Source: Sphaerotilus hippei | Lineage (GTDB): Bacteria > Pseudomonadota > Gammaproteobacteria > Burkholderiales > Burkholderiaceae_C | DNA: 64,000 bases | Direction of reading: 5' to 3' | Assembly (NCBI RefSeq): GCF_003201595.1 | Contig: NZ_QJJS01000001.1 | Coordinates: 1-64,000, forward strand | Part shown: positions 18,187 to 27,284 of the stretch, one piece after another | Layout: every line of letters starts with the position of its first letter | How positions within the stretch are numbered: position 1 is the first letter of the stretch | The notes under the pieces: model-generated | The model's input: only the letters and a program-made list of their open reading frames with translations | The model's database searches: none | What the model was told of the DNA's origin: nothing | Made by a program: the position numbers and the translations under genes

Positions 18187-18783
18187 ATGAACCTGCCCCC
18201 CTTCAAGCTGCCTGAGCCCCCCCGCGACAAGGCCACGCTGCGCAAGCAGCTGCAGGCCGAGCGCATGGCCATGAACGATCGCCACCAGCGATCGGTGCAC
18301 CTGCAGGAAGTGCTGATGGTGTGGCTGCTGTCGCGCAAGGAGAGCACCATCGGGGCCTTCTGGTCCATCAAGGGCGAGTTCGACGCCCTGCCCGCGCTCT
18401 ACCGCTGGGCCGAGGCCGACCCGAAGCGCCGCCTGGGCCTGCCGGTGATGGACCGCATGACCAAGCAGCTGCGTTTCCATGTCTGGTACCCGGGCTGCCC
18501 GATGGAGGAGGATGCGTTCGGCATCCTCAAGCCCAAGGACACCGAGGAGTTCCACCCCGAGCTGCTGCTCGTGCCCTGCGTGGGTTTCGGGCCCCGGGGC
18601 GTGCGCCTGGGTTATGGCGGCGGTTTCTACGACCGCACGCTCGCGTCGCTGCGCCCGATGCCCTTCACCGCGGGCGTGGGCTACGGCCATGGCTACATCC
18701 CCTGGCTCGAGGCCGAGGCGCACGACGTGCCGCTGGATGCGATGCTGACCGAAGAAGGCGTGATCTGGGACCGCGACGCCTGA
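18187..18783 (+). CDS. 5-formyltetrahydrofolate cyclo-ligase
   Basis: This enzyme (often called YgfA or FAU1) converts 5-formyl-THF to 5,10-methenyl-THF with ATP, returning stored folate to the one-carbon pool. The protein has 198 residues and the family signature: RKQLQAERMAM at the start, LLLVPCVGFGPRGVRLGYGGGFYDR near residue 125-150, and a C-terminal DAMLTEEG. The ATG at 18187 is chosen because the ORF upstream shows no conserved sequence. It is divergent from slt and separated by about 200 bp. Confidence 0.95.
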   Translation: MNLPPFKLPEPPRDKATLRKQLQAERMAMNDRHQRSVHLQEVLMVWLLSRKESTIGAFWSIKGEFDALPALYRWAEADPKRRLGLPVMDRMTKQLRFHVWYPGCPMEEDAFGILKPKDTEEFHPELLLVPCVGFGPRGVRLGYGGGFYDRTLASLRPMPFTAGVGYGHGYIPWLEAEAHDVPLDAMLTEEGVIWDRDA

Positions 18784-18803
18784 AACGCGGGCCCCAATGA
18801 CAA

Positions 18804-18826
18804 CGGCCGCACGGAAGGTGCGGCCG
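18804..18826. terminator. Hairpin after the cyclo-ligase gene
   Basis: A perfect 9-bp stem, cggccgcac / gtgcggccg, with loop ggaag, begins 20 bp after the stop codon at 18783. There is no clear T-run, so termination strength is uncertain. It lies between convergent genes and could serve both. Confidence 0.6.
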
Positions 18827-18837
18827 GGTCTCCTCCA

Positions 18838-18870
18838 CGGGAGCGCCTCTCGTGAAGGCGCGTGCTCCCG
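18838..18870. terminator. Second hairpin, before the ompW stop
   Basis: An outer 7-bp stem (cgggagc 18838-18844 with gctcccg 18864-18870) carries an inner 4-bp stem (gcct/aggc). It stands 9 bp from the ompW stop codon and so is well placed to end ompW transcription. No T-run. Confidence 0.55.
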
Positions 18871-18879
18871 GGTCCTGGG

Positions 18880-19476
18880 TCAGAACTTGTAGCCGAAGCC
18901 CATGCCGATCAGGGTCGGGTCGACCTTGATGGTGCCGAGGTTGGTGCCACCGGCGCTCAGGTCGGTGCGGATCTGGACCTTCTTGACGTCGATGTTGAAC
19001 GACACGGTCTTGGTCAGGGCGAAGTCGACGCCGGCCTGCAGCGCCAGGCCGAAGCTGTTCTTCTCGATCGAGAAGCCGGCCGGCAGGTTCACGCTGGAGA
19101 AGCGGGTGTAGTTGACGCCGGCGCCCAGGTAGGGCTTGACCGGACCGAAGCCGGTGAAGTGGTACTGCGCGGTCAGCGTCGGCGGCAGGTGCTTCAGGGT
19201 GCCGATCTGGCCACCGTGGGCCGACGAGTAGACCTTCTGCTTCTGGGGCACGGTCAGGATCAGCTCGGCGGCGAAGTTCGGCGTCACGAAGTACGTGAAG
19301 TCGACTTCAGGGATCCACTTGTTGTTGATGGTGACATCGGTGATCGCGATGCTGTCGTTGTTCGCGGCTTCGAGGTGCACGGCGCGGGCACGGACCACGA
19401 GGTCACCGGCCGACTGGGCCATGGCGACGGGGGCGAGGGCGGCGACGGCGGCGGCGATGCAGAGCTTCTTGATCAT
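18880..19476 (-). CDS. ompW: OmpW family outer-membrane protein
   Basis: A 198-residue protein with a signal peptide (cleavage after AMAQ near residue 21) and alternating beta strands ending in the aromatic GMGFGYKF, as in the eight-stranded OmpW barrel. Family marks include the WIPEVDFTYFVTPNFAAELIL strand pair and the LPPTLTAQYHF segment. OmpW barrels pass small hydrophobic compounds and are often induced under low oxygen. The ATG at 19476 follows AGGAGT. Two FNR-like palindromes lie upstream. Confidence 0.95.
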   Translation of the reverse strand: MIKKLCIAAAVAALAPVAMAQSAGDLVVRARAVHLEAANNDSIAITDVTINNKWIPEVDFTYFVTPNFAAELILTVPQKQKVYSSAHGGQIGTLKHLPPTLTAQYHFTGFGPVKPYLGAGVNYTRFSSVNLPAGFSIEKNSFGLALQAGVDFALTKTVSFNIDVKKVQIRTDLSAGGTNLGTIKVDPTLIGMGFGYKF

Positions 19477-19562
19477 GGTGGGACTCCTGTGTCGGTTGAA
19501 CACGGCCCGGCGTGTGCGCTCGGGTCTGGAGTCCATTGGAAGATCGCCACAGCCTGTTGCGT

Positions 19563-19576
19563 TTGAGCGACCTCAA
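19563..19576 (-). promoter_or_regulatory. FNR/ANR-like box, ompW-proximal
   Basis: TTGAG-CGAC-CTCAA is a perfect palindrome with the spacing of an FNR site (TTGAT-N4-ATCAA). Its centre at 19569.5 is 41-42 bp upstream of a start point predicted near 19528, from a possible -10 (TCCAAT, 19540-19535). That is the class II activator position. The G/C at the fifth position departs from consensus. Confidence 0.45.
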
Positions 19577-19612
19577 ACCGGCCGGCGCCCTGAGGGCAGC
19601 GGCTGTCGCCGC

Positions 19613-19626
19613 TTGACATGAGTCAA
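19613..19626 (-). promoter_or_regulatory. FNR/ANR-like box, ompW-distal
   Basis: TTGAC-ATGA-GTCAA is a perfect 5-4-5 palindrome close to the FNR/ANR consensus. It lies exactly 50 bp from the proximal box and downstream of the metF hairpin. Confidence 0.5.
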
Positions 19627-19650
19627 ACGAGCAACAGTGTGACGATGCGA

Positions 19651-19677
19651 GCGCACCACACCTGCAGCGTGGTGCGC
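19651..19677 (-). terminator. Hairpin after metF
   Basis: A perfect 9-bp stem gcgcaccac/gtggtgcgc with a 9-nt loop begins 12 bp past the metF stop. No U-run follows on the minus strand. It separates the ahcY-tlyA-metF transcript from ompW. Confidence 0.6.
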
Positions 19678-19688
19678 CCCGGCGCCGC

Positions 19689-20546
19689 TCAGGCGGACCA
19701 CTTCAGGCGACGGCAGATCTCCAGCACCGTGGCGCTGCTGTTCATCGTGTAGAAGTGCAGCGCGGGCACACCGGCCGTGCGCAGCTGGTCGCACAGGTCG
19801 GTCACGACCTCGAGGCCGAAGGCCTTGATGCTGGCGCTGTCGTCCCCGAAGCCCTGCAGGCGCAGGCGCATCCAGCGCGGGATCTCCGCCCCGCAGCTGT
19901 CGGCGAAGCGCAGGATGCCGCTGGAGTTGGTGATCGGCATGATGCCGGGCACCACCGGGATGTCCACGCCCAGCGCCAGCGCGTCGTCGACAAAACGGAA
20001 GTAGGCGTCCGAGTTGAAGAAGAACTGCGTGATGGCCGAGTCCGCCCCGGCGCGCACCTTGGCCGCGTAGGCCTGCAGATCGGCCTGCGGGCTGCGCGCC
20101 TGCGGGTGCATCTCGGGATAGGCGGCCACCTCGATGTGGAAGTGATCCCCCGTCTCGGCGCGGATGAAGGCCACCAGGTCCGAGGCGTAACGGAACTCGC
20201 CCATCTGGCCGTAGCCGCTGGGCAGGTCGCCGCGCAGCGCGACGATGCGGCGCATGCCCATGGCGCGGAACTGCGCCAGCCGGTCGCGCACCGACTCGCG
20301 GGTCGCCCCGACGCAGGTGAAGTGCGAGGCGCCCGCCTGCCCCTCGTCCAGGATGGCCTGCACCGTGGACAGCGTGCCGTCCTGGGTGCTGCCACCGGCG
20401 CCGTAGGTCACCGAGCAGAACTGGGGGCTGAGCGCGTACAGCTCCTGGCGGGTCGCGGCCAGCTTGAGGGCCCCCTCGGGGGTCTTGGGCGGGAAGAACT
20501 CCAGACTCAGCGGCAGGGCGGCGTCGGATGCGGCGGTGAAGGTCAT
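19689..20546 (-). CDS. metF: 5,10-methylenetetrahydrofolate reductase
   Basis: MetF is an FAD enzyme that makes 5-methyl-THF for methionine synthesis. With the ATG at 20546 the protein has 285 residues, normal for the bacterial enzyme. Motifs include SLEFFPPKT near the N-terminus, SVTYGAGGST, the FAD-contacting RGDLP and the QFFFNSDAYFRF segment. It is the last gene of ahcY-tlyA-metF, which joins SAH removal to methyl-group supply. The gap to tlyA is 43 bp. Confidence 0.97.
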   Translation of the reverse strand: MTFTAASDAALPLSLEFFPPKTPEGALKLAATRQELYALSPQFCSVTYGAGGSTQDGTLSTVQAILDEGQAGASHFTCVGATRESVRDRLAQFRAMGMRRIVALRGDLPSGYGQMGEFRYASDLVAFIRAETGDHFHIEVAAYPEMHPQARSPQADLQAYAAKVRAGADSAITQFFFNSDAYFRFVDDALALGVDIPVVPGIMPITNSSGILRFADSCGAEIPRWMRLRLQGFGDDSASIKAFGLEVVTDLCDQLRTAGVPALHFYTMNSSATVLEICRRLKWSA

Positions 20547-20589
20547 GACAGGTCCGTTTGGGTCGGGCGCGGCGGGCCGGATGGAGTCA

Positions 20590-21399
20590 TCAGGCGGCGC
20601 GCTTCTTCGGTGGCGTCGAGGCGGCGATCGGCTTGTCGCCGGCTTCGGGGTGACGCGCCCACAGGAAGAACTCGGTGTTGCCATTGCCACCCGTGATCGG
20701 GCTCTGGAAATAGCCGTGCACCTTCATCGGCCAGGCGCGGCAGGTGTGGCGGATGCGGGTCTCGACGTCGGCGAACAGCGCCTTGTCGCGCACGATGCCG
20801 CCCTTGCCGATCTGCTCGGGCTGCAGCTCGAACTGCGGCTTGACGAGCACCAGCAGGTCGCCATCGGGCGCCAGGTAGTCGAACAGCGTGGGCAGCACGT
20901 GGGTGAGCGAGATGAAGGAAACGTCGGCGGTGATGAAGCCGAAGCTGGCCACCGGCCAGGCTTCGGCGAAGGCCGTGCCTTCGACATCCCGCGCATTGAC
21001 CCCCTCGAAGCTCACGACACGCTCGTCCTCGCGCAGCTTGGCGGCCAGCTGGCCGTGGCCGACGTCGAGGCCGACCACCTTCGTGGCGCCCTGCTGCAGC
21101 AGCAGGTCGGTGAAGCCGCCGGTGCTCTGCCCCACGTCCAGGCAGGTGCGGCCGCGCACGTCGAAGCCGCAGCGGGCGATCGCGCCCTCGAGCTTCAGGC
21201 CGCCACGCGACACGAAGCGCAGCTCCGAGTCGTCGGTGACCTCGACGGTGGCCCCTTCGGGCACGTCCTCGCCGGCTTTCGACGGCACGGCCCAGCCCTT
21301 GGGGCCGAGCCAGCGAACGGCCTTGCGTTCGATCAGCCGCTGGGCCGCGGAGCGGGTCGGGACCAGGCCCAGTTGAACGATCAGCTGATCGATGCGCAT
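20590..21399 (-). CDS. tlyA: TlyA family rRNA methyltransferase / S4-domain protein
   Basis: A 269-residue protein with an S4 RNA-binding domain (residues 1-60) and an FtsJ-like SAM domain whose motif I is LDVGQSTGGFTDLL (87-100). TlyA homologues methylate ribose 2'-O in rRNA; some are annotated as hemolysins. It starts 14 bp after the ahcY stop. The ATG at 21399 is chosen because it opens with the conserved MRIDQLIVQLGL. Confidence 0.93.
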   Translation of the reverse strand: MRIDQLIVQLGLVPTRSAAQRLIERKAVRWLGPKGWAVPSKAGEDVPEGATVEVTDDSELRFVSRGGLKLEGAIARCGFDVRGRTCLDVGQSTGGFTDLLLQQGATKVVGLDVGHGQLAAKLREDERVVSFEGVNARDVEGTAFAEAWPVASFGFITADVSFISLTHVLPTLFDYLAPDGDLLVLVKPQFELQPEQIGKGGIVRDKALFADVETRIRHTCRAWPMKVHGYFQSPITGGNGNTEFFLWARHPEAGDKPIAASTPPKKRAA

Positions 21400-21413
21400 G
21401 AAGGGGTTCTTTC

Positions 21414-22847
<1,434 letters not shown>

Positions 22848-22920
22848 CGGACAAGCTCCAGAGATTGAGCCGCCCGCAGGGCCGTGCACGGAAGGGACAG
22901 GGGCGATGCCGATGGCATGA

Positions 22921-22962
22921 GCTCACCCCGGATCCTCGCCGTGTGGATGCGAGCGGGTGAGC
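22921..22962 (-). promoter_or_regulatory. Possible expression platform of the SAH riboswitch
   Basis: In the RNA, GCUCACCC (22962-22955), the 3' strand that closes the riboswitch, is fully complementary to GGGUGAGC (22928-22921) further down. The two pairings cannot coexist. SAH binding would hold the first strand in the aptamer and prevent the downstream hairpin. No U-run follows the hairpin, so the mechanism could be termination by another route or an effect on translation. Confidence 0.5.
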
Positions 22963-23040
22963 GCCGTTGCCTGAAAGGAGGGGTCCGAGCCTGGGGTGGA
23001 TGCCACTCTGACGGCACCAGCCTTGCAACGCTCCTCGGAC
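22955..23040 (-). ncRNA. SAH (S-adenosylhomocysteine) riboswitch
   Basis: The RNA reads GAGGAGCGUUGCAAGG, then a variable arm, then CCCAGGCUCGGACC, then GCAACGGCGCUCACCC. These are the conserved blocks of the SAH aptamer: the P1 strands (AGCGUUGC with GCAACGGCGCU) and the CAGGCUCGG segment. It lies in the ahcY leader, the usual place in Betaproteobacteria, and is an 'on' switch for SAH in characterised cases. Confidence 0.9.
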
Positions 23041-23050
23041 GCAAGGCGCG

Positions 23051-23056
23051 ATTGTA
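23051..23056 (-). promoter_or_regulatory. -10 element of the ahcY promoter
   Basis: TACAAT lies so that transcription would begin at about 23044, a few bases before the riboswitch. The -35 region is poor, so an activator or an unusual contact may be involved. Confidence 0.55.
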
Positions 23057-23103
23057 GCCAGAGCCGTCCGGGCTGGCGCCGCGCCGGGCCCCTCGTCCGT
23101 CAG

Positions 23104-23129
23104 GCGCCTGCGGGCTTTGCCTCAGGCGC
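23104..23129 (-). terminator. Hairpin after the PPK2 gene
   Basis: gcgcctg (23104-23110) pairs with caggcgc (23123-23129), 40 bp past the PPK2 stop. No U-run follows, so this is a weak candidate. Confidence 0.4.
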
Positions 23130-23169
23130 ACGATTCTCGGTCTTTCGAGCGGCCCCCCGCTCAAGTCGC

Positions 23170-24387
23170 TCAGCTGCCGGCCGAGCCCCCGGCCAGCTGG
23201 TCGTCGGTGGCGCCCGGCACCAGCGAGGGCCGCCCCACGATCAGCGGGTCGGCCGCGCCGATGGTGGCCGGGTCCTTGCGCGCATAGGCCAGGCGGTGCA
23301 GCACGTAGCGCATCGCGTTGAGCCGTGCGCGCTTCTTGCAATTGGACTTGATGACCGTCCACGGCGCATCGGGCGTGTCGGTGTTGAGGAACATCGCCTC
23401 CTTGGCCCGGGTGTAGTCGTCCCACTTGTCGAGCGAGGCCATGTCGATCGGGCTGAGCTTCCACTGCTTGAGCGGATGGCACTCGCGCTCCTTGAAGCGG
23501 CGGCGCTGCTCGGCCCGGCTGACCGAGAACCAGAACTTGAAGACGTGGATGCCGCTGCGCACCAGGTGGCGCTCGAACTCGGGCGCCTCGCGCATGAACT
23601 GGTCGTATTCGGCGTCGGAGCAGAAGCCCATCACCCGCTCGACACCGGCGCGGTTGTACCAGCTGCGGTCGAACATGACGATCTCGCCGCGGGTGGGCAG
23701 GTGCTGCACGTAGCGCTGGAAGTACCACTGGCCACGCTCGACCTCGCTGGGCTTCTCGAGCGCGACGACGCGGGCGCCGCGCGGGTTGAGGTGCTCCATG
23801 AAACGCTTGATCGTGCCGCCCTTGCCGGCCGCGTCACGGCCCTCGAACAGGATGACCACCCGCGCACCGGTCTCCTTGACCCAGGCCTGCAGCTTGAGCA
23901 GCTCGACCTGGAGGCGGTACTTCTGCCGCTCGTAGCTCTTGCGGCTGAGCAGGTTCCTGTACGGATACGCCCCTTCGCGCCAGCCGGCCGACAGCTCCAG
24001 GTCCGGGTCGACCCCGGGCACACCGGCCTGCTCCGGGCGGGCGAACAGCGTGCGGCGCAGCGCCTTCAGGTCGTCGGGCGAAGCGCCTCCGGCCAGCGTG
24101 CGCACCTGCTCGAGCCAGGCGGCCTGGCTGATCGAGCCGCGCTCACGTTCGGCCAGGCCGTCGTTGAGCGCCATGGCCTGGACGGTGCGGGCGGCCTCCA
24201 GCGAGGCCTGCACCTCGTAGCGCTCGATGCCCGCGGCGCCGGCGGCATGCTCGGGCTGCCCGACCCCGACCACCGGCTCGCCCGCCCGGGGGCGTCGGCG
24301 CCGGCCCTCGGGCCTGGACGCCGGCGAGCCCGGCGCGCGGACCGTGGACGAAGAAGAGGATTCCTGGGTCATGGGCGGCACTTTCAT
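23170..24387 (-). CDS. Polyphosphate kinase 2 family protein
   Basis: PPK2 enzymes phosphorylate nucleotides with polyphosphate. The Walker A FEGRDAAGKGGT, Walker B MFDRSWYNRAGVERVMGF and the lid KERECHPLKQWKLSP are all present, as is the motif SRKSYERQKYRLQVELLKLQ before the P-loop. The protein (405 residues with ATG 24387; ATG 24372 is equally possible) has about 110 residues in front of the usual PPK2 core, low in complexity and rich in Ser, Arg and Pro at the very start. The substrate class (ADP, GDP or AMP) cannot be read safely. It is 90 bp behind the DUF6976 gene, with a hairpin between. Confidence 0.92.
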   Translation of the reverse strand: MKVPPMTQESSSSSTVRAPGSPASRPEGRRRRPRAGEPVVGVGQPEHAAGAAGIERYEVQASLEAARTVQAMALNDGLAERERGSISQAAWLEQVRTLAGGASPDDLKALRRTLFARPEQAGVPGVDPDLELSAGWREGAYPYRNLLSRKSYERQKYRLQVELLKLQAWVKETGARVVILFEGRDAAGKGGTIKRFMEHLNPRGARVVALEKPSEVERGQWYFQRYVQHLPTRGEIVMFDRSWYNRAGVERVMGFCSDAEYDQFMREAPEFERHLVRSGIHVFKFWFSVSRAEQRRRFKERECHPLKQWKLSPIDMASLDKWDDYTRAKEAMFLNTDTPDAPWTVIKSNCKKRARLNAMRYVLHRLAYARKDPATIGAADPLIVGRPSLVPGATDDQLAGGSAGS

Positions 24388-24447
24388 CGGTCGATTCGAT
24401 GACGACATGATGAAACGTGGCCGCATCCACGTCTTGCGCGACATCAA

Positions 24448-24470
24448 GACCGCCCGTCACGCGGGCGGTC
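24448..24470 (-). terminator. Hairpin after the DUF6976 gene
   Basis: A perfect 9-bp stem gaccgcccg/cgggcggtc with loop tcacg begins 8 bp past the stop of the DUF6976 gene. No U-run follows. Confidence 0.55.
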
Positions 24471-24477
24471 GGCCGCC

Positions 24478-25461
24478 TCACTGCAGGCGCACCACCACCA
24501 TCGTCTGGTTGAGCAGCTGGTAGCCGATCTCGCCGAAGGTGACCGGGCCTTCCACGCCGCCGATGGCCTTGCCCTCGAGCTCGCCGAACAGGAAGTTCAG
24601 GATGCAGTTGCACGAGAACACCGCACCGGTGGCGTCGTACTCGGCCAGGCGGCGGCGGAACTCGGCCGCGTAGTCGCCGACCGGGCGGGCGATGCGGTAG
24701 TCGACGCCCGGGAACACCGGTGCATACAGCACGACCTTGCCCTGCTCGACGTCGACCGTCTGGAAGGACACGTTGATGTGCGCCCCGGCGTAGTCGCCGA
24801 CCAGCGGCAGGCGACCGTCGGCGATGCCACGCTCCTTCAGGTAGGCCGCCAGGTTGACCTTGCGGCCCGCCACCTCGCACTCGCCGATCTCGAAGCCGAC
24901 GCGGTCGAAGCGCAGCACGTCACCGCCATCGGGCTCGAAGATGTTGATGATCTCGACCGAGGCCAGCTTGTCGTCGGCCAGGCGGATGTGGGCCACCACG
25001 GCACCGTCGGCGTGGGCCTGCCCGGTGCGGCCGTCGAACACCAGCGGCTTGCGGCTGCCCAGCTCGCTGAGGTGCACCCCGGCGATCCAGCCCACGGTGG
25101 GCTTGACGAAGGCGTCCTCGTAGGTCGCGGCCTCGCGGGCGAAACGGCTCAGCGCCTCGCCACCGGCGGGAATGATGGTCAGCGAGAAGCTGTTGTCCGG
25201 CGCCTCGGTGGTGATGCGCTGCAGCTGGTCGGCCGGGTAGTAGGCCAGCGACACGCTGCCCGCCTTCGACAGATCGGTGACGAACAGGCGCTCGTCGGTC
25301 ACCACGACCCCGCCGCCGGCAGCCATGAAGTAGGGGATGGTGCCGCCGATCCAGTTGCCCGCGGGCAGCTGGCGCAGCACGTCTTCCGGGCCGGCCACGC
25401 TCAGCGGCACACCACGGCGGATCAGTTCGGCAGCGGCCGAGACGGAGGTCAGTTCATTCAT
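24478..25461 (-). CDS. Conserved hypothetical protein, DUF6976 type
   Basis: A 327-residue protein without signal peptide or membrane segment. It looks like the DUF6976 family as I recall it, from the opening MNELTSVSAAAELIRRG and LPAGNWIGGTIPYFM. It contains FSCNCILNFLFGELEG near the C-terminus, with a paired cysteine. No catalytic motif is recognised. It starts 16 bp after a 73-residue gene and probably shares its transcript. Function unknown. Confidence 0.75.
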   Translation of the reverse strand: MNELTSVSAAAELIRRGVPLSVAGPEDVLRQLPAGNWIGGTIPYFMAAGGGVVVTDERLFVTDLSKAGSVSLAYYPADQLQRITTEAPDNSFSLTIIPAGGEALSRFAREAATYEDAFVKPTVGWIAGVHLSELGSRKPLVFDGRTGQAHADGAVVAHIRLADDKLASVEIINIFEPDGGDVLRFDRVGFEIGECEVAGRKVNLAAYLKERGIADGRLPLVGDYAGAHINVSFQTVDVEQGKVVLYAPVFPGVDYRIARPVGDYAAEFRRRLAEYDATGAVFSCNCILNFLFGELEGKAIGGVEGPVTFGEIGYQLLNQTMVVVRLQ

Positions 25462-25477
25462 GTCGAATCCTTGATGC

Positions 25478-25699
25478 TTACACGGTGGTGATCTGGCTCA
25501 GTTCCGCCGTCAGGATGCGTTCCCACTTGGCGAAAAAGGCATGGATTTCAGCGGCCTTGACGGCCACGGAATCCGGGCTGCGCTCGATGCGCTTGGCCAG
25601 CAGCTGCGTGCCGAGGTGGTTGGTCTTGAGGCGCTGGAGCCCCCCGGTGGCCAGGCGCTGCCAGCAGGGGTTCGAGGGAGGAGGAACAGGAAGTGCCAT
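25478..25699 (-). CDS. Small hypothetical protein upstream of the DUF6976 gene
   Basis: A 73-residue protein, basic and predicted helical in the second half (AVKAAEIHAFFAKWERILTAEL). No signal or membrane segment. I do not recognise a family. The close spacing (16 bp) and same strand as the DUF6976 gene suggest a two-gene unit. The ATG at 25699 is used; the first 25 residues are less convincing and a later start is possible. Confidence 0.6.
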   Translation of the reverse strand: MALPVPPPSNPCWQRLATGGLQRLKTNHLGTQLLAKRIERSPDSVAVKAAEIHAFFAKWERILTAELSQITTV

Positions 25700-25838
25700 G
25701 GCGGGACCAGTCGTTGAATCGTTAGTCCCTGTGCTTTCGGCCGCGCACCGCGCGACTGAATGGCGGACAAACCCCCGATCCGGCAGAACTTGAGCGCAAA
25801 CCGGACCTCGGCGTGAAGCCGGTCACGGAACCCGCCGG

Positions 25839-26465
25839 TCAGGCGTCGCGCCGCTTTTCCAGTTCCCGGTCGTGGCGCCGCGCCAGCAGCGCCTGCACCA
25901 CCACGGCGCCGATCCAGGCCATCGCCATGTCCTTCTGGGTGTCCCAGACATCCCCCTGCGTGGCCAGGAATTCGTCGGCCCCGGCCCCCAGCGCCACCGC
26001 CGCGCCCCACTCGATCAGCTCGTAGATGGCGCTGACGGCCAGCGCCACCGCCGTCACCAGCGTGAACAGCCAGCCGCCGGGGCGCAGCGGCGTGCAGCGC
26101 AGCAGCAGCTCGCGCGCGACCATCGCCGGCACGGCCCCCTGCATGAAATGGCCGATGCGGTCGTAGTGGTTGCGCTCGAAACCGAACCACTCGCGCATCC
26201 ATTCGCCCAGCGGCACCCGGGCATAGGTGTAGTGGCCGCCCAGCATCAGCACCGCCGCATGCACGAAGATCAGCGCATAGAGCAGCCGCGTCAGCGGGAA
26301 GGCGCCGCGTGTCAGCGCCATCAGCGGCAGCGCCACGATCGCCGGCAGGACCTCCATCAGCCAGGTGCCCCGCTCGTGGGGCCCGAGGCCCGACGCCAGC
26401 AGAAGGGCCATCCAGGCGCCGGCATAGACCAGCGATTCACGCAGCGTCGGCAAGGTCGATTTCAT
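25839..26465 (-). CDS. DUF2238 (YjdF-like) membrane protein
   Basis: A 208-residue integral membrane protein with about five or six hydrophobic segments. The family pattern is clear: HYTYARVPLGEW, FGFERNHYDRIGHFMQG and SAIYELIEWGAA...FLATQGDVWDTQKDM, with conserved His, Glu and Asp in loops. Function unknown. The ATG at 26465 leaves 79 bp to the divergent ProQ-like gene. Confidence 0.92.
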   Translation of the reverse strand: MKSTLPTLRESLVYAGAWMALLLASGLGPHERGTWLMEVLPAIVALPLMALTRGAFPLTRLLYALIFVHAAVLMLGGHYTYARVPLGEWMREWFGFERNHYDRIGHFMQGAVPAMVARELLLRCTPLRPGGWLFTLVTAVALAVSAIYELIEWGAAVALGAGADEFLATQGDVWDTQKDMAMAWIGAVVVQALLARRHDRELEKRRDA

Positions 26466-26544
26466 CGTGCCATCTTGCCCGAAGCCGCGGGGGTCGCGCT
26501 GCAGGCACAATCGAAGGCTTTCGATCCCACTGCCTGCGCCGTCC

Positions 26545-27222
26545 ATGTCCTTGCCTGATACCCCGAACCCGATCCCGGCCGAGGCCCCGATGACGCCGGC
26601 CGAGTGCGCGCGCCAGCTCAAGGAGCGTTTCCCGGCGCTGTTCGGGAGCTCGCCCAAGCCACTGAAGCTGCGCATCCAGGCCGACATCCAGGAGCGTGCG
26701 CCCGGCGTGTTCACCAAGCAGGCGCTGTCGGCCTTCCTGCGCCGCTACACCGGTGGCACCGCCTACCTGATCGCGCTGAGCCGGGCGAAGCACCGCTTCG
26801 ACCTCGACGGCCAGCCCGCCGGCGACCTCACCGACGAGCACCGCCAGGTCGCCGACGAGGAGCTCAAGCGCCGCCGCGCGGTGACCGACGAGCGCCGCGC
26901 GCTGGAAGAACAGCAGTGGCTCAACCGCGCCCACCTGCTGCGCGACTTCGAGGCCACCACGCTGACGCGGCCGAACTTCTGCGCCCTCAAGGGCGTGGAA
27001 GAGGACAAGCTCGACGGCCTGCTCGAGATCGCCCGCAAGGAACGCACCGAATGGGAGGCGAACCGGCCGGCCCCCGGCAGCGAGCGCCGTGCGCCGCGGC
27101 CCGGCGGCCCCCGCGGCGAGGGGGCGGGTGCGCAGCAGCGTCCTCGCCGCGAAGGCGAGCGAGCGCCCCGGGGCGAAGGCCGTGGCGATGGCGGCCCGCG
27201 CCGCCAGCGTCCGGCCCGTTGA
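26545..27222 (+). CDS. ProQ/FinO-domain RNA chaperone
   Basis: A 225-residue protein. The FinO/ProQ RNA-binding domain covers about residues 20-130 (LKERFPALFG, KPLKLRIQADI, RYTGGTAYL). The long tail (about 170-225) is Gly-Arg-Pro-rich and strongly basic, a likely disordered RNA-binding extension. FinO-type proteins bind structured sRNAs and 3' ends. The ATG at 26545 fits the domain; the ORF is open further upstream without conservation. A strong terminator follows. Confidence 0.92.
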   Translation: MSLPDTPNPIPAEAPMTPAECARQLKERFPALFGSSPKPLKLRIQADIQERAPGVFTKQALSAFLRRYTGGTAYLIALSRAKHRFDLDGQPAGDLTDEHRQVADEELKRRRAVTDERRALEEQQWLNRAHLLRDFEATTLTRPNFCALKGVEEDKLDGLLEIARKERTEWEANRPAPGSERRAPRPGGPRGEGAGAQQRPRREGERAPRGEGRGDGGPRRQRPAR

Positions 27223-27236
27223 AGCCGTCGACCATC

Positions 27237-27263
27237 AAAAAAGCGACCTCACGGTCGCTTTTT
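27237..27263. terminator. Bidirectional Rho-independent terminator between proQ-like and metK
   Basis: AAAAAA-gcgacc-tcac-ggtcgc-TTTTT: a perfect 6-bp GC stem flanked by an A-run and a T-run, so it works on both strands. It starts 15 bp after the ProQ stop and ends 22 bp before the metK stop. Confidence 0.92.
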
Positions 27264-27284
27264 CATGGCCGCTCGGCGCCAGGC

